Assembly (NCBI GenBank): GCA_029891385.1
Contig: CM057235.1
Coordinates: 22,127,120-22,191,119, forward strand
DNA from: Erythroxylum novogranatense
Lineage: Eukaryota; Streptophyta; Magnoliopsida; Malpighiales; Erythroxylaceae
Direction of reading: 5' to 3'
DNA: 64,000 nt
Below the pieces are notes generated by a model. It saw only the letters and a list, made by a program, of their open reading frames with translations. It was not told the DNA's origin and made no database searches. Below, in pieces: positions 21,065 to 34,231 of this stretch. The translations under genes and the position numbers were made by a program. The stretch's first letter is position 1. Each line of letters starts with the position of its first letter.

Positions 21065-24000
21065 AAAAAATTTCGTCCTCGAAATTCATTTTTTTCCTGA
21101 GAAAATAAGGGGTACTAGTATTACAGATGTTCCACCGTTTCTCATATCAAATTACTCATATGTTCTTTTCCAATCTTTCAACAACAATACGTGCAAAACA
21201 TATTCATATAGCACTATAGAACTTTAGTCCTACTTTTAGGAGTGATGCCGTAGTTTCATGTGGTTCGATGCAACTTAGTTTTCCCCAAGTTACTAATCAC
21301 ACCTTGGACGAGGTGATGCTTTCAAAGACCAGTCAGCTATTTCATTGCATGATATTCCAGCACTACAATGAAATTTACCATTCATCTTTCTAAAACCACT
21401 TCATTTTGATTCCAAATTCATTGTCACTCATCGACGGTATCCCACATTTGTTCTGACTTTTCATGATTCCTTTAAGCGCCCTCTATGACAATGTAAGGTG
21501 ACCAATCCTTTTTACCGTCAAACGCCTCTTAGAGTATTCTACTGGTATCACCAAGATAACGATTATTATATCTGTCAATTTGCATTATACATTACTCTAA
21601 TCTGTTGAAACATTTCAGACCTATAAGCTTTATACTTGTCTTCAATAATCATGACTACAAGGAATTCAAAACATATAATCACCCAGTTCGTTATTCTTAG
21701 CCGTCAATTGTTCTTTTGAGGTACACACATATGGCCTCTCTTTATCAACTAGTACATATACTTTATTCCATCCAATTCCTCAAATCCTCAGTTGGAGTTT
21801 TCCTACTTTTTTTTTTGCACTCCATAACTCCTAAGATTTCCTGTTTACTCCCTTTTTAACTCGTCACTACCCAATATCCACATATGGGGTACTCTACCGT
21901 GGAATGTTCTATTCGATGTACTTGATTGTAACATAGCTTTATTCGGACAGGTTCCTCAGTGCACTCTGTTTAATCCTGTCCGATTCAATTCTTATCTTAA
22001 TCTCTATTAATCTGTTTATTCATGTGTACCCCCACTATGTTTCTTTACCCATCATAGTCCCAAATCTTTACACCGACTACTATGGCAGACAATTTCAAGT
22101 CATGTTTAGCTCATTAAGCTGTCATTATCCCAAGGTACACAAAATCACCTTATACTCTTACAACCCATTTCCTCTTGATCTCAATTGAGGAACCTCCAAA
22201 TCTGAATGGCATATTCACCTCCCTATTGTTTTTCCCAAATATTCAAAATGTCACCTTCCTTTGACAAGGTGATCATAGCTATTCATTAATATCATTGTGC
22301 TTGGCTCACATTGACCTTTAACATCATAAGTCTATCGGGGTATGCTTACCTCCAATAAATATCACCTCAAACTCATTATGCTTAAATCTAGTTCTTTTAA
22401 TTCTTTGAGTAACTAATTTCTCAGTGCAGTAGTATTATCACATGCTATTTCAATAGTCTTTAGTGCATTACCTTTTTCTTAACGGATTTACCGGATTTAA
22501 ATTTCCCAGTGACTCTACATTGCCTCATTCTAATGTCTATGCCTTCATACCTATTGCTTTCCCCATTTCAATTCACACATAACTTCCGCTGTTGGACATC
22601 CCCCTCATCAGATATAATATGTGATTCTCGAATATATTTATACAGGCTATGATGTAGACCGTATTTCACCTCACCTTAACACAAGTGTTTCCTCGTCTTG
22701 CCGAAATCCTCTTAAACAGTTGGACACTTTACATCAGCATAATATATATCTACACTCTCAATAACCCTTTTGTTACTCTTATACTATAGTCTCTGCTATG
22801 GAGATAACTCCAATATTCACTTTTGACGAAGACAACATATCACAACTTTTCTTGGAGACCTGTAGTCTAACTTCTTGCGTCTGTCAGTTCCTTTCTAAAA
22901 CAAAACCGATTGAATCAAACGGGAGGCCTTTGACCTATAGACCATGGAAAAATCATCAAATTCTATTGTTGAATCGAGAGAAAGGCTTATGATCTCAGCT
23001 ACTGATCAAGGAAGGCCTACTTTTATGATTGGTCATAAACTAAATTACCTGGCTTTCTAGCCCTATCTCGGTGATTTCTTGGTACCAACTTCAATATTGT
23101 CACTCACCTAGTGTCCATGAGAACTGACTTACTAGTTCGAGAAAATCCATTTCAACACTTCATATTATCTTTATCTCATCATAAGGTCAGCTTGTATAAT
23201 AACTCCTGTGATCAGTACATTCTCGATAATAAGGCTCGGTATATATACATATCTACACCAACCAAAATCTCTCAAAACTCCAATCGTGTACGGCCGCTAA
23301 TAATACTGACATTTCAAATTATTATGGTTCCTGTCCATGATTGGGGTTCACCATACGATCGTATCAGAAACTGATTTTTATAGGCCAATAATGTACCTTA
23401 CACTTTCTTCCTCACCTTAGCACACATATTGACAATGATTTTACTCTAGTTTTTTTTTCCAGTATTTACCCCTTTTTTTAATGCAACATCCTGTCATGAT
23501 TAGTGAACTAGCATTTTGAGTGCACTCTTCTGCTTTGAATTATCATCATTTCCATAATCATATGCATACAATCCAACGCTAGGTGCGTTTCTAACTTCCT
23601 CCATATTCCGTTTCATGTACCACGAATTATCACCTATAATGCTCAATCCATTTCAAATGATAGACACAGAATCATCAAGAAATGTAATCACAGTATTCAA
23701 GCTATATGCGCACATTAAATTACAACTTTCACATTTTAAGTCCAAGTCTATTTTAGATATTTCTGTTAACTGGGCTTGTATACTTTAATCTCAACATTTC
23801 TACTTCTTCCTGACAATACAGTCACTTCACTATTTCATTCTAAGGTAAAACATTATGGTGCAATATCGATCTCATCACAATATTGGTATTAGCCTCCATA
23901 ATATACACCAGCACAAACGTAGTGAATCTATATCTGTCTTATCGAACCATGTACTTTCACTCATTTCTAATTATTCCCATTTTATCGACATACAAATCAG

Positions 24001-24449
24001 AATCATCAATACCTAGTCACCCTGAACTTTAACTCTCACATAGTCATACTTTAACCAATGTTCTTCTCATGTCCAAATTTAACCTTTCTAGGCTATAGAA
24101 CTTTTCGTTTTCTCAGTTCAATTTCATTGTGATATTACTTCATTCCTAAATCAGCCCAGGCCAATGGATGCACATTCGTATCACATTCGAGGTTTATAAC
24201 CACAGTACAATAGGACTACCATGTTCCATTTTCCCTTTCCCATTCCTAATTGCCCATACACTTTCATTAGCTCATATTCTAACATATCATCACTTTTCTC
24301 CCGCTTAATCACTTAACATACATTCATATGTAGAATTCATATTCGTGGGACTCATACTAGGGATCAGTTGCCACGGTCTGCAACGACATGGCTCAAATGC
24401 ATGCAACTTAATCTATGTTTCAGAAAATGCCGGATAAACTCGTTTCTTA

Positions 24450-24460
24450 ACTCGATACCA
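24450..24460 (-). other. Decayed primer binding site of the LARD
   Basis: After the LTR end (24467) the minus strand reads TTTAGG then TGGTATCGAGTT. The Tekay element has TGTAGG then TGGTATCAGAGC (initiator tRNA-Met PBS). The first seven bases and the spacing agree; the rest has diverged. Confidence 0.65.
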
Positions 24461-24466
24461 CCTAAA

Positions 24467-27400
24467 TGTAACACCCCACTCCCGCGTGACCCGAACCCGA
24501 CATCGATGGTGATATTCGAGTCCGTGCCCCGCGAGGGTGGCATGCTACATCACTCAGACGAAACTCAGTATATATTTTTTAAAGACACTCATACGCGTGA
24601 AAAACAACAGACAATTTGAGCCCACGCTAATTTGTACACATTTTTAGTCGTTACAAACATTCAATAATAATTTAACGTAGCCATTTAATGTACACAAATC
24701 CACAACCAAATTGGGCCCACTGTAAATACAAAGTATTATTTTACAGAGATTGCGGAATACAATTTTATGAGACACTAATGCAGAGCCTTGACCGATCCCG
24801 ACCCTATCTTTTCCTTGCATGCGAGGGCATACTCCGGTGTCTAACGAGTACTCTTGAGCCTGAAAATAATTGCAAATTTTGGGTGAGTTTTGCGAACTCG
24901 GTGAGGGACCATCATCGATGGTTCACCCAATCCATGCAAGAATCACATATATTATAGATATTCCACAGTTTCATATTCATAAGTATTACATAATCGTACT
25001 TGAACAATTCATAGGTTATTTCATAACAGTACATCCAGAAATACCACATGGTTATATATCATAAGTCACAATTCCATATTTAGTACACTGAATCATTCAT
25101 AATATTTCACGTTCAACACGCTAAATTATTCATATTATGCATACGTGATGCTCATGAGACCCACTTTTCCAATTGTTACTTTGTTGTGACCGAGTGCATG
25201 AACTGTCCCATATAGGGCTCATTAAGCGTTAAACGCGTCTCAGGGGTAGGAAAGCCCTCTAGGTATGCACTACTCTCCTGTGAGCTCGAGGCTCCTTTTT
25301 ACTCATTGAGCTTGTAGCTCTGATCGTCTCAGGGGTAGGAGAGCCCTCTAGGTATGCACTACTTCCCTGCGAGCTCGAGGCTCTTTTTCTCTGATCGATG
25401 ACTCCTCTGGTCACAACTCCCATTATGTTCATGCATTCATGAAATGGAATGCGTCATTCATAATTATCTATCCCATTCAGTCACATTTTCATATTGTCGG
25501 ACCTTAATCCGGCCTTCCACATTAAAGCGGAGCTTTTCAATTTTCATTCATATTCATGTACACAGTTGACCATCATATATATACACACATGGTTCATCCA
25601 GTTTATACTCAATAATATCACAATCAGTAATCGTATCATAATCAGTAAACATGTCCCAAACTTTCACATCAGAAACAAATAATGTCATAGAGTGCACAGA
25701 TTCACAACCAGATAACACTTCTATGTCATATCTCCCATTACATCGGACCTTCTGTCCAGAATCCACAGTCAGAAACAATCACAAAACCCACCATTATTCG
25801 CCACATTAAACATATCGTAATTGAAAGAACCATCTAGGTCACTCACCTGTACTTCCGAACTAATACCTGGAAGTCTTAGTAACGTCGATGGATCGACGCT
25901 CCAAATGTGCCTCTATAACAGTCATAGTATGTAAACATTACCAAATGTCCAAATCAGAAATATTTACGAATGCACATGTAGTGATTTAAAATGTGTACAA
26001 TGCATGTTCGTGACATTCCCGGCATTAATCCAAAATTTTCCATCACAAAATTCCATCTAAAAATTAGAAATCTAATGGTACCGAAATTACTTAATTCGGA
26101 CCTCTATAGGTCCAAAGATTAATAAAACAATGACCAGAAACCAATTACCTGGACCCACGTCAATTTCACCTCCACAAATTTCTAATTTCTCATAAAATGA
26201 AATTAAATATTCTACGAATCTGAGGCCTTGAGAATCAGGTCAATCGGATGTCGGATGGAACAGATATGAGTTAAAGAAGGCATAAACATATATTTTTTTT
26301 TTTCAAAAGATAAAGTGCTTCCTTCCCTTTTTCTGTTTGACATTCAACCATGCATAACTCTTTACACACAAATCAGAAAATTACAAATCATATCTCTTTG
26401 GAAAGATCATGAAAAACTGTACAAGTTTCATGAAGGCCACAAAAACCAATTTCACCCCTAAGGGTATAAAAAATAAACTCAAAGTTACTGCCTTCACAAT
26501 ATCTCCCAAAACAGTGCAACATTTTGTAAATCCATAACTTCCCATTCCCTTTGCTAAAAATTACAAGCTTTATGCCAAAGAAAGATCAGAACATGTCCTA
26601 CAACTTTCATGAACAGCATGGAACCAAATTCAATTGCGAAATGGGTCAAAAAATTCAATTAGTGATTCTGCCCCTACATTTGACCTGAACAGTACTACCA
26701 TTTTCTAAAAACCATAACTCCTTGCCCAAATGTCGAAAAAATTCTCTACCTTATATCACTGGAAAGATCAGACAACATAATTCAATTTTCATGAAGGGCT
26801 TAAAAGCCAATTCTATTTCTAATTAGGTCAATTTCTTCCATGAATGTGACTGCCCTGATAACTAGCAAATTACCTGATTTAAGTCCAATCTTTGAAAATT
26901 CATAACTCCCACTTCTGACATCTAAAATTAGAATGCTACATCTCATTTTAAAGCTAATTTCTTCCGCTACAACTTTCCAGAAGATTACTTGAGCCAATTC
27001 GAATCACCAAAAATCTATAATTTAGCTTCCAAGCACAATACTCACAAAACCTACATTTAGAGCTAGGTTCCAACATAATGCACATAAACAGCCAACATTC
27101 AACAAGTCACAACTCACAATATACATATCAAAAAATTGCATAATAAGTGGAAATGGAAAGATAACAAGATAGGCTTCAACTTTTATTAAGACCAATTTTA
27201 CCATTTTACCCTAAATCAATCCAAAAAAATGCACCAAAGTTTCAGGTCATCAAACCCGGGTACTGTTCACACAGCTCATATCATTAACTTTCAAAGCAAG
27301 ATTCGACACTCTTCTAATCAAAATTGGGCAGAACTTCCTTCACATAAAATGTAGCCAAATGTCTCAATTTTAATTTAGGATAAACCTCACCTCAATTGCT

Positions 27401-28623
27401 TGACCACATAACTAGTTATGGCAAAAACATTAGAACATGTTCAAGGAGCATTTTCCAGCTTTGATACTCCATCAAATTCCTATCATTCAAATGCCAATTC
27501 TAATTCAATAAGCATACCAATTAGACAAGAAATCAGCCAATATATCATCAATACTTTCACTTGGACAAATAGCCACAAGTTGGCAGCACCAAACTCAACT
27601 TGATTCCTTTAATTTCCATTCAACATTAGTCATACAATTCACTTTAAACTATTCTAAATGTCATACAACAAATATCCTCACACAAACATACACTCACACC
27701 CAACAAATCAAACCCTAGGTTTCATGAAATTCATGCCTCATCAATCATAATTAATATACATTAACTTCCACTCCATGCATCTAACCACTACTATTTAAAG
27801 AGTACAATTAAATGCTTACCAATTAAGCTTCAAGTCTTCACTTCTCCAACTACTATACTTTGTCACTTCTCATCATCATGCCAAGAGAGAAAGTTTATCC
27901 TAGGCCCTTTTTAGGTGAGTTAATAGAAGAGAGAACAAAGTGGAAGGAGGAGGAGGAGCTAAGCAATTGTAACAAGGAAACTTGAAGAAAATCAAATGGA
28001 GAAGAAGAAAAGATGAAGCTTCGGATGAAGGAACAAAGCAAATGAAAATCCTCTTTTCATTCTTCCTATTTAAAGTGAGTTGCCGAAAATGAAAGCCAAC
28101 CATTAATGTTTAGGACATTTGGCATATTTAAGAAAAAAACAAATAAGGAAAAAGACAAAAATAAAATTTAATAAGATTAAACCCTAATGACATGAATATT
28201 TGACCCGTTCAATTCCACTGGCCCTAATTCCTAGTCCAAAATAATGTTCCCAATATTGTAGTGTCATTGGATAGAAATTTGCGATACCGAAAACCAACTG
28301 GTTCGCCACTTGGCGATTTTTTCGGTCTGGGAATTTTCCCCAGAAAATTGCAAAAAAAATTCCTAAAATTCCCTTAAAACATAAAACACAAAAAAATCAC
28401 TCCAAATTTGGTTTTCAAGCAACGAATCATATTTTTCACAACAAAAATCATAGTTAGGCACCTCTACCGGGAATTGTCACGAATGCATGTACAGTTTTTT
28501 TCATGTGCAGATTTTCACTATTCACATATAAGGATATGTATGAATATTTCAATCAATCTCAATCCCTCTTAGTCCCTTTCTAAATTATTATTTTACCCTT
28601 CCCATCGGGGGTGGGATGTTACA
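24467..28623 (-). repeat. 5' LTR of the LARD
   Basis: It aligns end to end with 16893-21047, with the same duplication (about 25235-25410), modules and leader. It is fixed as the 5' LTR by the PBS next to 24467. A poly-T run (26291-26300) and a few small indels distinguish it from the other LTR. Confidence 0.9.
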
Positions 28624-29967
28624 TATGGATGCTTACTAAGGGTATTAAGTACATTGGATTGACCTACTATAATACAATCATATGGATATTCTATTCCAGT
28701 GTCAATAATAGTTTCATCATAGCAATGGTGCAAGTATAATTTGATTTGAGCTGCTAAAGGATATCTCAAATATTGATCTTATGCTTTCACTCTATTCATT
28801 GGTGCCTTTTAGGGGTTACTCATATGGTGGTTATTTGGTAAAACTTGATGTATTCAGTGGTAATTAAGAAGCTAATAAAAGATTCGCCATTTCTTATAGA
28901 AGGAGATGAAACCTACAACTTCTTATCGGGGTCATTACTCTGGAGTCTTTAGCCAAAGCAGATATGTTACATAAAGAGAGTCTTCAATGATATATAGAGT
29001 AATGAGATCCTCAGGACAAGATCTAATATCACTTACACTAGTAGTCAGTCTAATGGGAGTTGACACTTTGACCATACTTTGAACCAAGTGGGGTATAGAT
29101 GGTGAAAGGACAAATTGCATGGCAACATTGTGTATGAAAGGGTTCGTAGACAAACTACTGACTTTCAGGTTAACTAGGAGTCATGATGTATTATTAGATA
29201 TTGCTCTTGGCTTACTTGAATTATGTGTTAATTCAAGTGGCCAACATAGCCTAGAACCTAATGGGTCACACACATAGGAGATCCGAAGGATGAGTAAAAT
29301 GGTCTTGAATGGTGATTTAAGATATGTGAGAGTCTTTTGGGATTATATTGTGATGTGATCGTGGTAGAAAATGTTGCATGGAATGGATTAGAAACAAGTG
29401 TTGTTGGCTGCCAATTTTGTCATTAACTTCCTAAAACTTCCATTAATATATGCTATTCATGGTCATTGATTTTTTATAACTTCCATTAATGCATGCTATT
29501 CATGACCATTAACTTCCCATAACTTCTCATTAATGATGGGGGTTATGGGAGGCCAAAGAGGGCAGAAAATAATCATCATTTTTATACATCTTATGTAAGA
29601 CACAAGAAAAAAAAGGGTTCTTTCTTACACACACACTCTTTTTCTCTCTAACTCTTACAAGAGTTCTTATCTTTGCCACCACAAAAAAAACTGCAGCCAT
29701 CTCCTAGTGAGGTTTCATCCTTCTATCTTCTTTTAGACTTTCATTAGAGACGGTCTAAGTTGATCATTGTGGTTTACGACAACCTAACTCGGAGAAGGTT
29801 AAAGAATGAAGGAGATTGTTGGAAAGGTATGTAAACATCTTACATTTCATGTTTTTGTTTTCTATATCTATATGCATGAGTAGATCTAGTTTTTGAGGTT
29901 CCATTTTATTTTTCATTGCTTATATTTGATATTTATTATATATGAGATGCATAATCGAAACCTAACA
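28624..29967 (+). repeat. Copia-B 3' LTR, second part
   Basis: From TATGGATGCTTACTAAGGG onward this aligns with the copia-B minus copy read down from about 9190 (GTGAATGCTTACTAGAGG). Shared landmarks include GGTGAAAGGACAAATTGCA (about 29101) and CCTAATGGGTCACACACATA (about 29257). After about 29400 similarity fades: this copy has AACTTCC/CATTAATG repeats (29430-29535) and a CT-rich stretch. The combined LTR, about 1.7 kb, agrees with 1851 bp for the other copy. The end near 29967 is an estimate. Confidence 0.7.
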
Positions 29968-30017
29968 TATTGTATGTTGATTATTTCTAATGTCAAGCAT
30001 TAATATTTTTTTGTCAA

Positions 30018-32334
30018 ATGAATAAGCATATTCCTTCAGTTAAGAGTTCTGATTCAACACCAGAGATAGAAATGGAAACTTCTATTCTGGCACGAAGTGC
30101 AGATAAAAGTTCAATTAGAACTCAAGTTGCCCAACATAAAAGTGAAGTTTGAAATCACTTACTATATTGACTGACAGAATTGAAAGGGTAGAGAGCATGT
30201 ATTTTCAAAAGTTGTATTCGAATGGTTCAAAAGGTGGAACGCCTTATTTAAAGAGACATATGGAATCATGTACTAAAAAGAAGATGGTTTTAGGAGGTCA
30301 AACATTTTTAACCCCTAACCTTATGAAAGGGAAGAATGAATTGACCGTGACAACTTTTGACAATAACAGATCAATGATTTTGATTTCTAATATGATTATT
30401 GGAGATGAATAACCATGTCTATGGTTGAAAGAAAAAGATTCATGCTATTTTTTAATTAACTCCAAGTGACTTTCAAGGTTCCAAGTAGGAATACATTGAG
30501 GAATGATATTTTCAAAATTTATGAGGAAAAGAGAGAGAGAGAGACATTACGAGCATTGTCGAGTGTTCAAGGATGAATTACCATAATAATGGACATGTGA
30601 ATAACCTATAACCAAAAGAAAGGTTACATGAAGATGACATGTTATATTGATAATGATTGGAAGTTATGAAATAAACTTTTGAGGTAATTTATATTCTTTA
30701 ATATTGTTATCATTTATTTTTTTCATTATTTAATGAATTTATGATTCATATTAGTAATATTTGTACATAATAGGTTCATTTATGTGCCGACAACGCATAC
30801 AAGTGAAAATTTGGTAAATATATTGAAAGACTATTTAATGAATTTAAACATTGACAGCAAAGTAACCACCATCACAGTCGACAATTGTAGTACAAACAAT
30901 GCTATAATTGAGAAGTTAAAGGGTAAGATGCGGGTTGTGAGCTTATTGGTTGGAGGTAAGTTATTTCATATGCATTGTTTTGTGCATATTCTTAAATTGA
31001 TTGTGAAGGATAGTTGAAGACAATAAAGGAAGCAATAGATTGTATTTAGAATATTGTTCTATATTGGATTGCAACTCTAAAAAGAGTTCAAACTTTTAAA
31101 GATGGGGTATAAATTTTTATGCATTTTAAGTTCAAAGACAATGGCTTTCGATTGTCCAATTAGATGGAACTCAACCTTTAAGATGTTGGAGTCGGCAATC
31201 TCATATGCTCAGGTGTTTATTAGACTAGTTGAAAGGGATTCTCAATATACCTGTGTACCGATAGAAGATTAATGGAACTTGGCTATAGAACTTTGTATGA
31301 AGTTGAAATTATTCTATAATTAGACTGAATTGTTTTTATGAACAAAATATCTAACTTCACACTGTATCTTTAGTATTATGTCGAATATAAAGCATTTTTT
31401 TATCATCGTGGATGGTTGACTCCAACTCCAATGAATTTATTTGGACTATGGCAAAGCAGATGTCAGATAAGTTTAATTTCTATTGGTGTAAGGTTGGAAA
31501 TATTATTGTAGTATTATATGTGTTAGATGTAAGATACAAGATGGACAAGGTTGAATATATTTATAATGCATTGTACGATGGTGAAGCTCGAGAGTGTGTA
31601 CATACTATGAAACAATTATGGTATCAATTATTTAATGTTTATCAGGTTAGAATGCAACAAAATCATGATCAGTGTAGACAGTTTAACTTCGACATAAGTT
31701 TTAGGATCGACCTTATCTTTTGGCCCATTATTGACAGATTCTTTTTCACATTTTTTGAAAAAGAAAAGGGCAATGATTTCTTATAATATGATGAAGTTAG
31801 ATACATATTTTTCTAAAGATTATGTTCCTGAAACTGAAGGTAAGCAGTTAGATATATTTTCATGGTGGAGGTTGTCTGGAAATAATTATCTGATCTTGCA
31901 AATCATCACTTGAGACTTGTTAGTCATTCCATCATCTAGCTTTGCTTCAGAGTTTGCATTTAGTACTAGTAGTCGGGTCATTACACCTCATCGTGGTTGA
32001 CTTCATTATCGCACTGTGGAAGCCCTTATGTGTGCTCAAAGTTGGTTAAATAATGAAGATATTGATGGTAATTTTTCCTTTTTACTATATTAATTTTATA
32101 TATTTTATATTATCTTACCTAATATTGTTTTTTTTAATTTTCCTACAACCACAGTTATTAATTTGGAGGTGACTAGTGAAATTAATGGACCAATTGCACG
32201 TTATTTTAATCAAATATATAAAGATGAAGGTATATTTAATTTTCTTTTAATTAATATTACATTACTAAATATTCTTTTATTTTAATATTACATTACTAAA
32301 TATAATGTTTGCACATACAGATGATTTGATCTAA
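30018..32334 (+). pseudogene. hAT transposase (BED finger to C-terminal dimer domain), broken
   Basis: The likely start is the ATG at 30018. A first frame is stopped by a TGA (30150-30152) where the BED-type domain has Trp in VWNHF. A BED-finger end follows (30149-30412, with LKRHMESCTKK). The RNase H-fold core is in 30784-31017 (TITVDNCSTNNAIIEKLK, LFHMHCFVHILKLIVKDS) and 31412-31786 (KFNFYWCKVG, VLDVRYKM). The hAT C-terminal dimer region is at 31790-32060 (LDTYFSKDYVPE, FSWWRLSG, SEFAFSTSSRVITPHR, VEALMCAQSWL) with two stops. Three GT-AG introns of about 90 bp are readable: 30684-30773, 32068-32154 and 32230-32320. Terminal inverted repeats were not found. Confidence 0.85.
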
Positions 32335-34010
32335 GCTGTTGATGATCCTAGCAACAAATACAATTAGATGCTCTTTCAATCTCCACTAACACTCTCCAAA
32401 GATCCAATATCCAAACTTTGTCTATCTAGCATGATATTAAATGATTTAAATAACCATTCATGTACTACAAAAATTTCTATAACTTTATTATATCATTGAT
32501 TATATGTTGTTATAATTTAAAGTTGTGACATAATATATATATTGAAAAGAAAAAGGTGAACAATTTATAAAATTTATGAAATATGATTATTAATTAATTA
32601 TTTTATGATTATATTTTATTATAACTTAAAGAAAGAGATTCATATTTGATTAGTATAAACTTGAATTATTAAACATAATATTAGAGAGGATTTTACAATG
32701 GATTGGAGAGAAAGGAAACAAAATTGGTATGCTTATAACACTCTAAGGATTTAGAAGAATTTAAAATAAAACTTATATCAAGGTTTCGAGTAAAGAATTA
32801 CTCTTAACAAACTTTTAATTAGAGTGACATAGGAATGAATCTTCTAATGTTAGAAAGGAGAAAAGAATCATGAATATAAGTTTAGATTAATTAGAATATA
32901 ATGATTTTAGAAAAAAAAGTAAAAGAGGTTATAAACTTATAACATAATTATTAATCAATTTTTTGGAGTCCTTAATCCTTAGTAAATTTTCTAAAGTATA
33001 GAACGTGACATATAACATTTTTAATAAATTTTCTATATTAAAGTTTATTTAATTTATTATAGTGTTTTGTATGAGGGTGTGTATGTGTAATAGAGACATA
33101 TATGCTCTAATAAGAGACAAGTAGACAACAACGACCTCGTAACTTTTGCACATTACTAATAAAACACTGACTACCATTGGATACTTTAACTCGAAACTTT
33201 TACAAGTTGAAGAATTAGCTCGTTCAACTCGATAATATCTTACAAATTCACTTTTTAATAATATAAAAATAATTATATTAAATTTTAATAAAAGTAATAA
33301 TTTATAAAACATACCAAAAGTATTTATAAAATGTATTCTAGTTTTAATAAAATAATAGTTATTTTCAATATAATATATTATACATATTTGTTTTATAAGT
33401 CAATTACTTTTGTATTCTTTTGAAATTGATACATTAGGATTAACAAAGTGATTGATTCATTTTAAGATTTATATAAATACATATAGCATAATGTATATAT
33501 TATGTTAATATGAAAAATAAAATAAAAAAGTTTAAATGCGCTAAGAGTAATCATAATATTAATTTCTTTTAATATGTGTAATAAAAATATAAAATTTTAT
33601 AATGATTATTTAATAGTAGATATAATACTGAAAAGATAATAATATTTATAAGTAAAAAATCAATAATAACTAAAAGTTACATGTATAATTATTATTTTAA
33701 GTATATAATTTACAACAACAACATCAATTAAGAGTTTTGTACATAATTATAAAACATTAAAAGCTTGAAAATTATATTATAAACTTAATATATGTATTTT
33801 AAAATCTTATTAAAAAGAATTATAATAATTTTTAAACACATAAAATAATATTTGAAATAAATTGTACTTAGATAATAACTTTTTACATTTACATTATAAT
33901 TAATTATTATAATAAATTAAAAATTCTAAATTAAAAATTCAAATTAAATTCACTTATTTGTAGGAAATAATTATAACAATGTTATCATAGCTATAAATTT
34001 TAATAAATAT
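32335..34010. other. AT-rich sequence without genes
   Basis: About 1.7 kb of very AT-rich DNA. The only frame of note (33049-33312, minus) has no recognisable domain. Parts may be the 3' flank of the hAT element, but I can name nothing in it. Confidence 0.6.
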
Positions 34011-34099
34011 ATATTGGTTCATGTTTTATATCATTTATTTTATATAAATATTTATGTATAATTTATATAAAATAAATGATATAAAACACGAACCAATAT
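34011..34099. repeat. 89-bp foldback: 39-bp near-perfect inverted repeat
   Basis: The left arm at 34011-34049 begins ATATTGGTTCATGTTTTATA. The right arm at 34061-34099 is its reverse complement with one mismatch (38 of 39). An 11-bp loop (34050-34060) separates them. Symmetry ends abruptly at both outer edges. There is no coding potential. Confidence 0.95.
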
Positions 34100-34231
34100 G
34101 TAATTCCATCGTACACTTTATTATAAATGGTTATGCAATAATTTATAATTTTATGAATTAAAAAATATAACTACAAATTTTCAAATTCTCTTAAAATAAA
34201 TATATAAATTTTTTTAAAAATGTATTAAACT

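Larger units (their letters stand above)
21048..24466 (-). other. Non-coding interior of the LARD
   Basis: No gag, protease, RT, RNase H or integrase motif is visible in any frame. The open frames present (22798-22992, 23111-23374) are short, on the wrong strand, and resemble nothing. The first bases retain the PPT and about 16 bases identical to the end of the Tekay pol gene; the last bases retain a decayed PBS. The rest is ordinary AT-rich sequence. I see no internal repeats. Confidence 0.75.
16893..28623 (-). mobile_element. Complete LARD-like gypsy retrotransposon, non-autonomous
   Basis: Two long LTRs of nearly equal size (16893-21047, 4155 bp; 24467-28623, 4157 bp) flank a 3419-bp interior without recognisable gag or pol. 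PPT and PBS place the element on the minus strand. Target-site duplication is TATG (or ATATG if the terminal A is counted outside). The dimensions match the LARD class described from Triticeae (long LTRs, ~3.5-kb non-coding interior). LTR blocks, PBS spacing and the last ~16 bases of pol-like sequence (TTCGTCCTCGAAATTC) match the Tekay element at 51468 onward, which suggests that family supplies the enzymes. Confidence 0.85.
13529..29967 (+). mobile_element. Copia-B element, plus strand copy, split by a LARD
   Basis: The interior holds the protease tail (13529), integrase, RT and RNase H, then a PPT and a 3' LTR starting at 16533. The LTR is interrupted at 16892/28624 by the 11.7-kb gypsy-type element and resumes to about 29967. 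The 5' LTR, gag and most of protease are missing. Numerous stops and frameshifts make the copy non-functional. The LTR end at 29967 (CCTAACA) is an estimate from the TG..CA rule; no target duplication can be tested. Confidence 0.8.

Noticed and set aside
22798..24957. Small plus-strand frames in and around the LARD interior
   Set aside because: They are on the strand opposite to the element, short, and lack any retrotransposon motif; some extend into the LTR.
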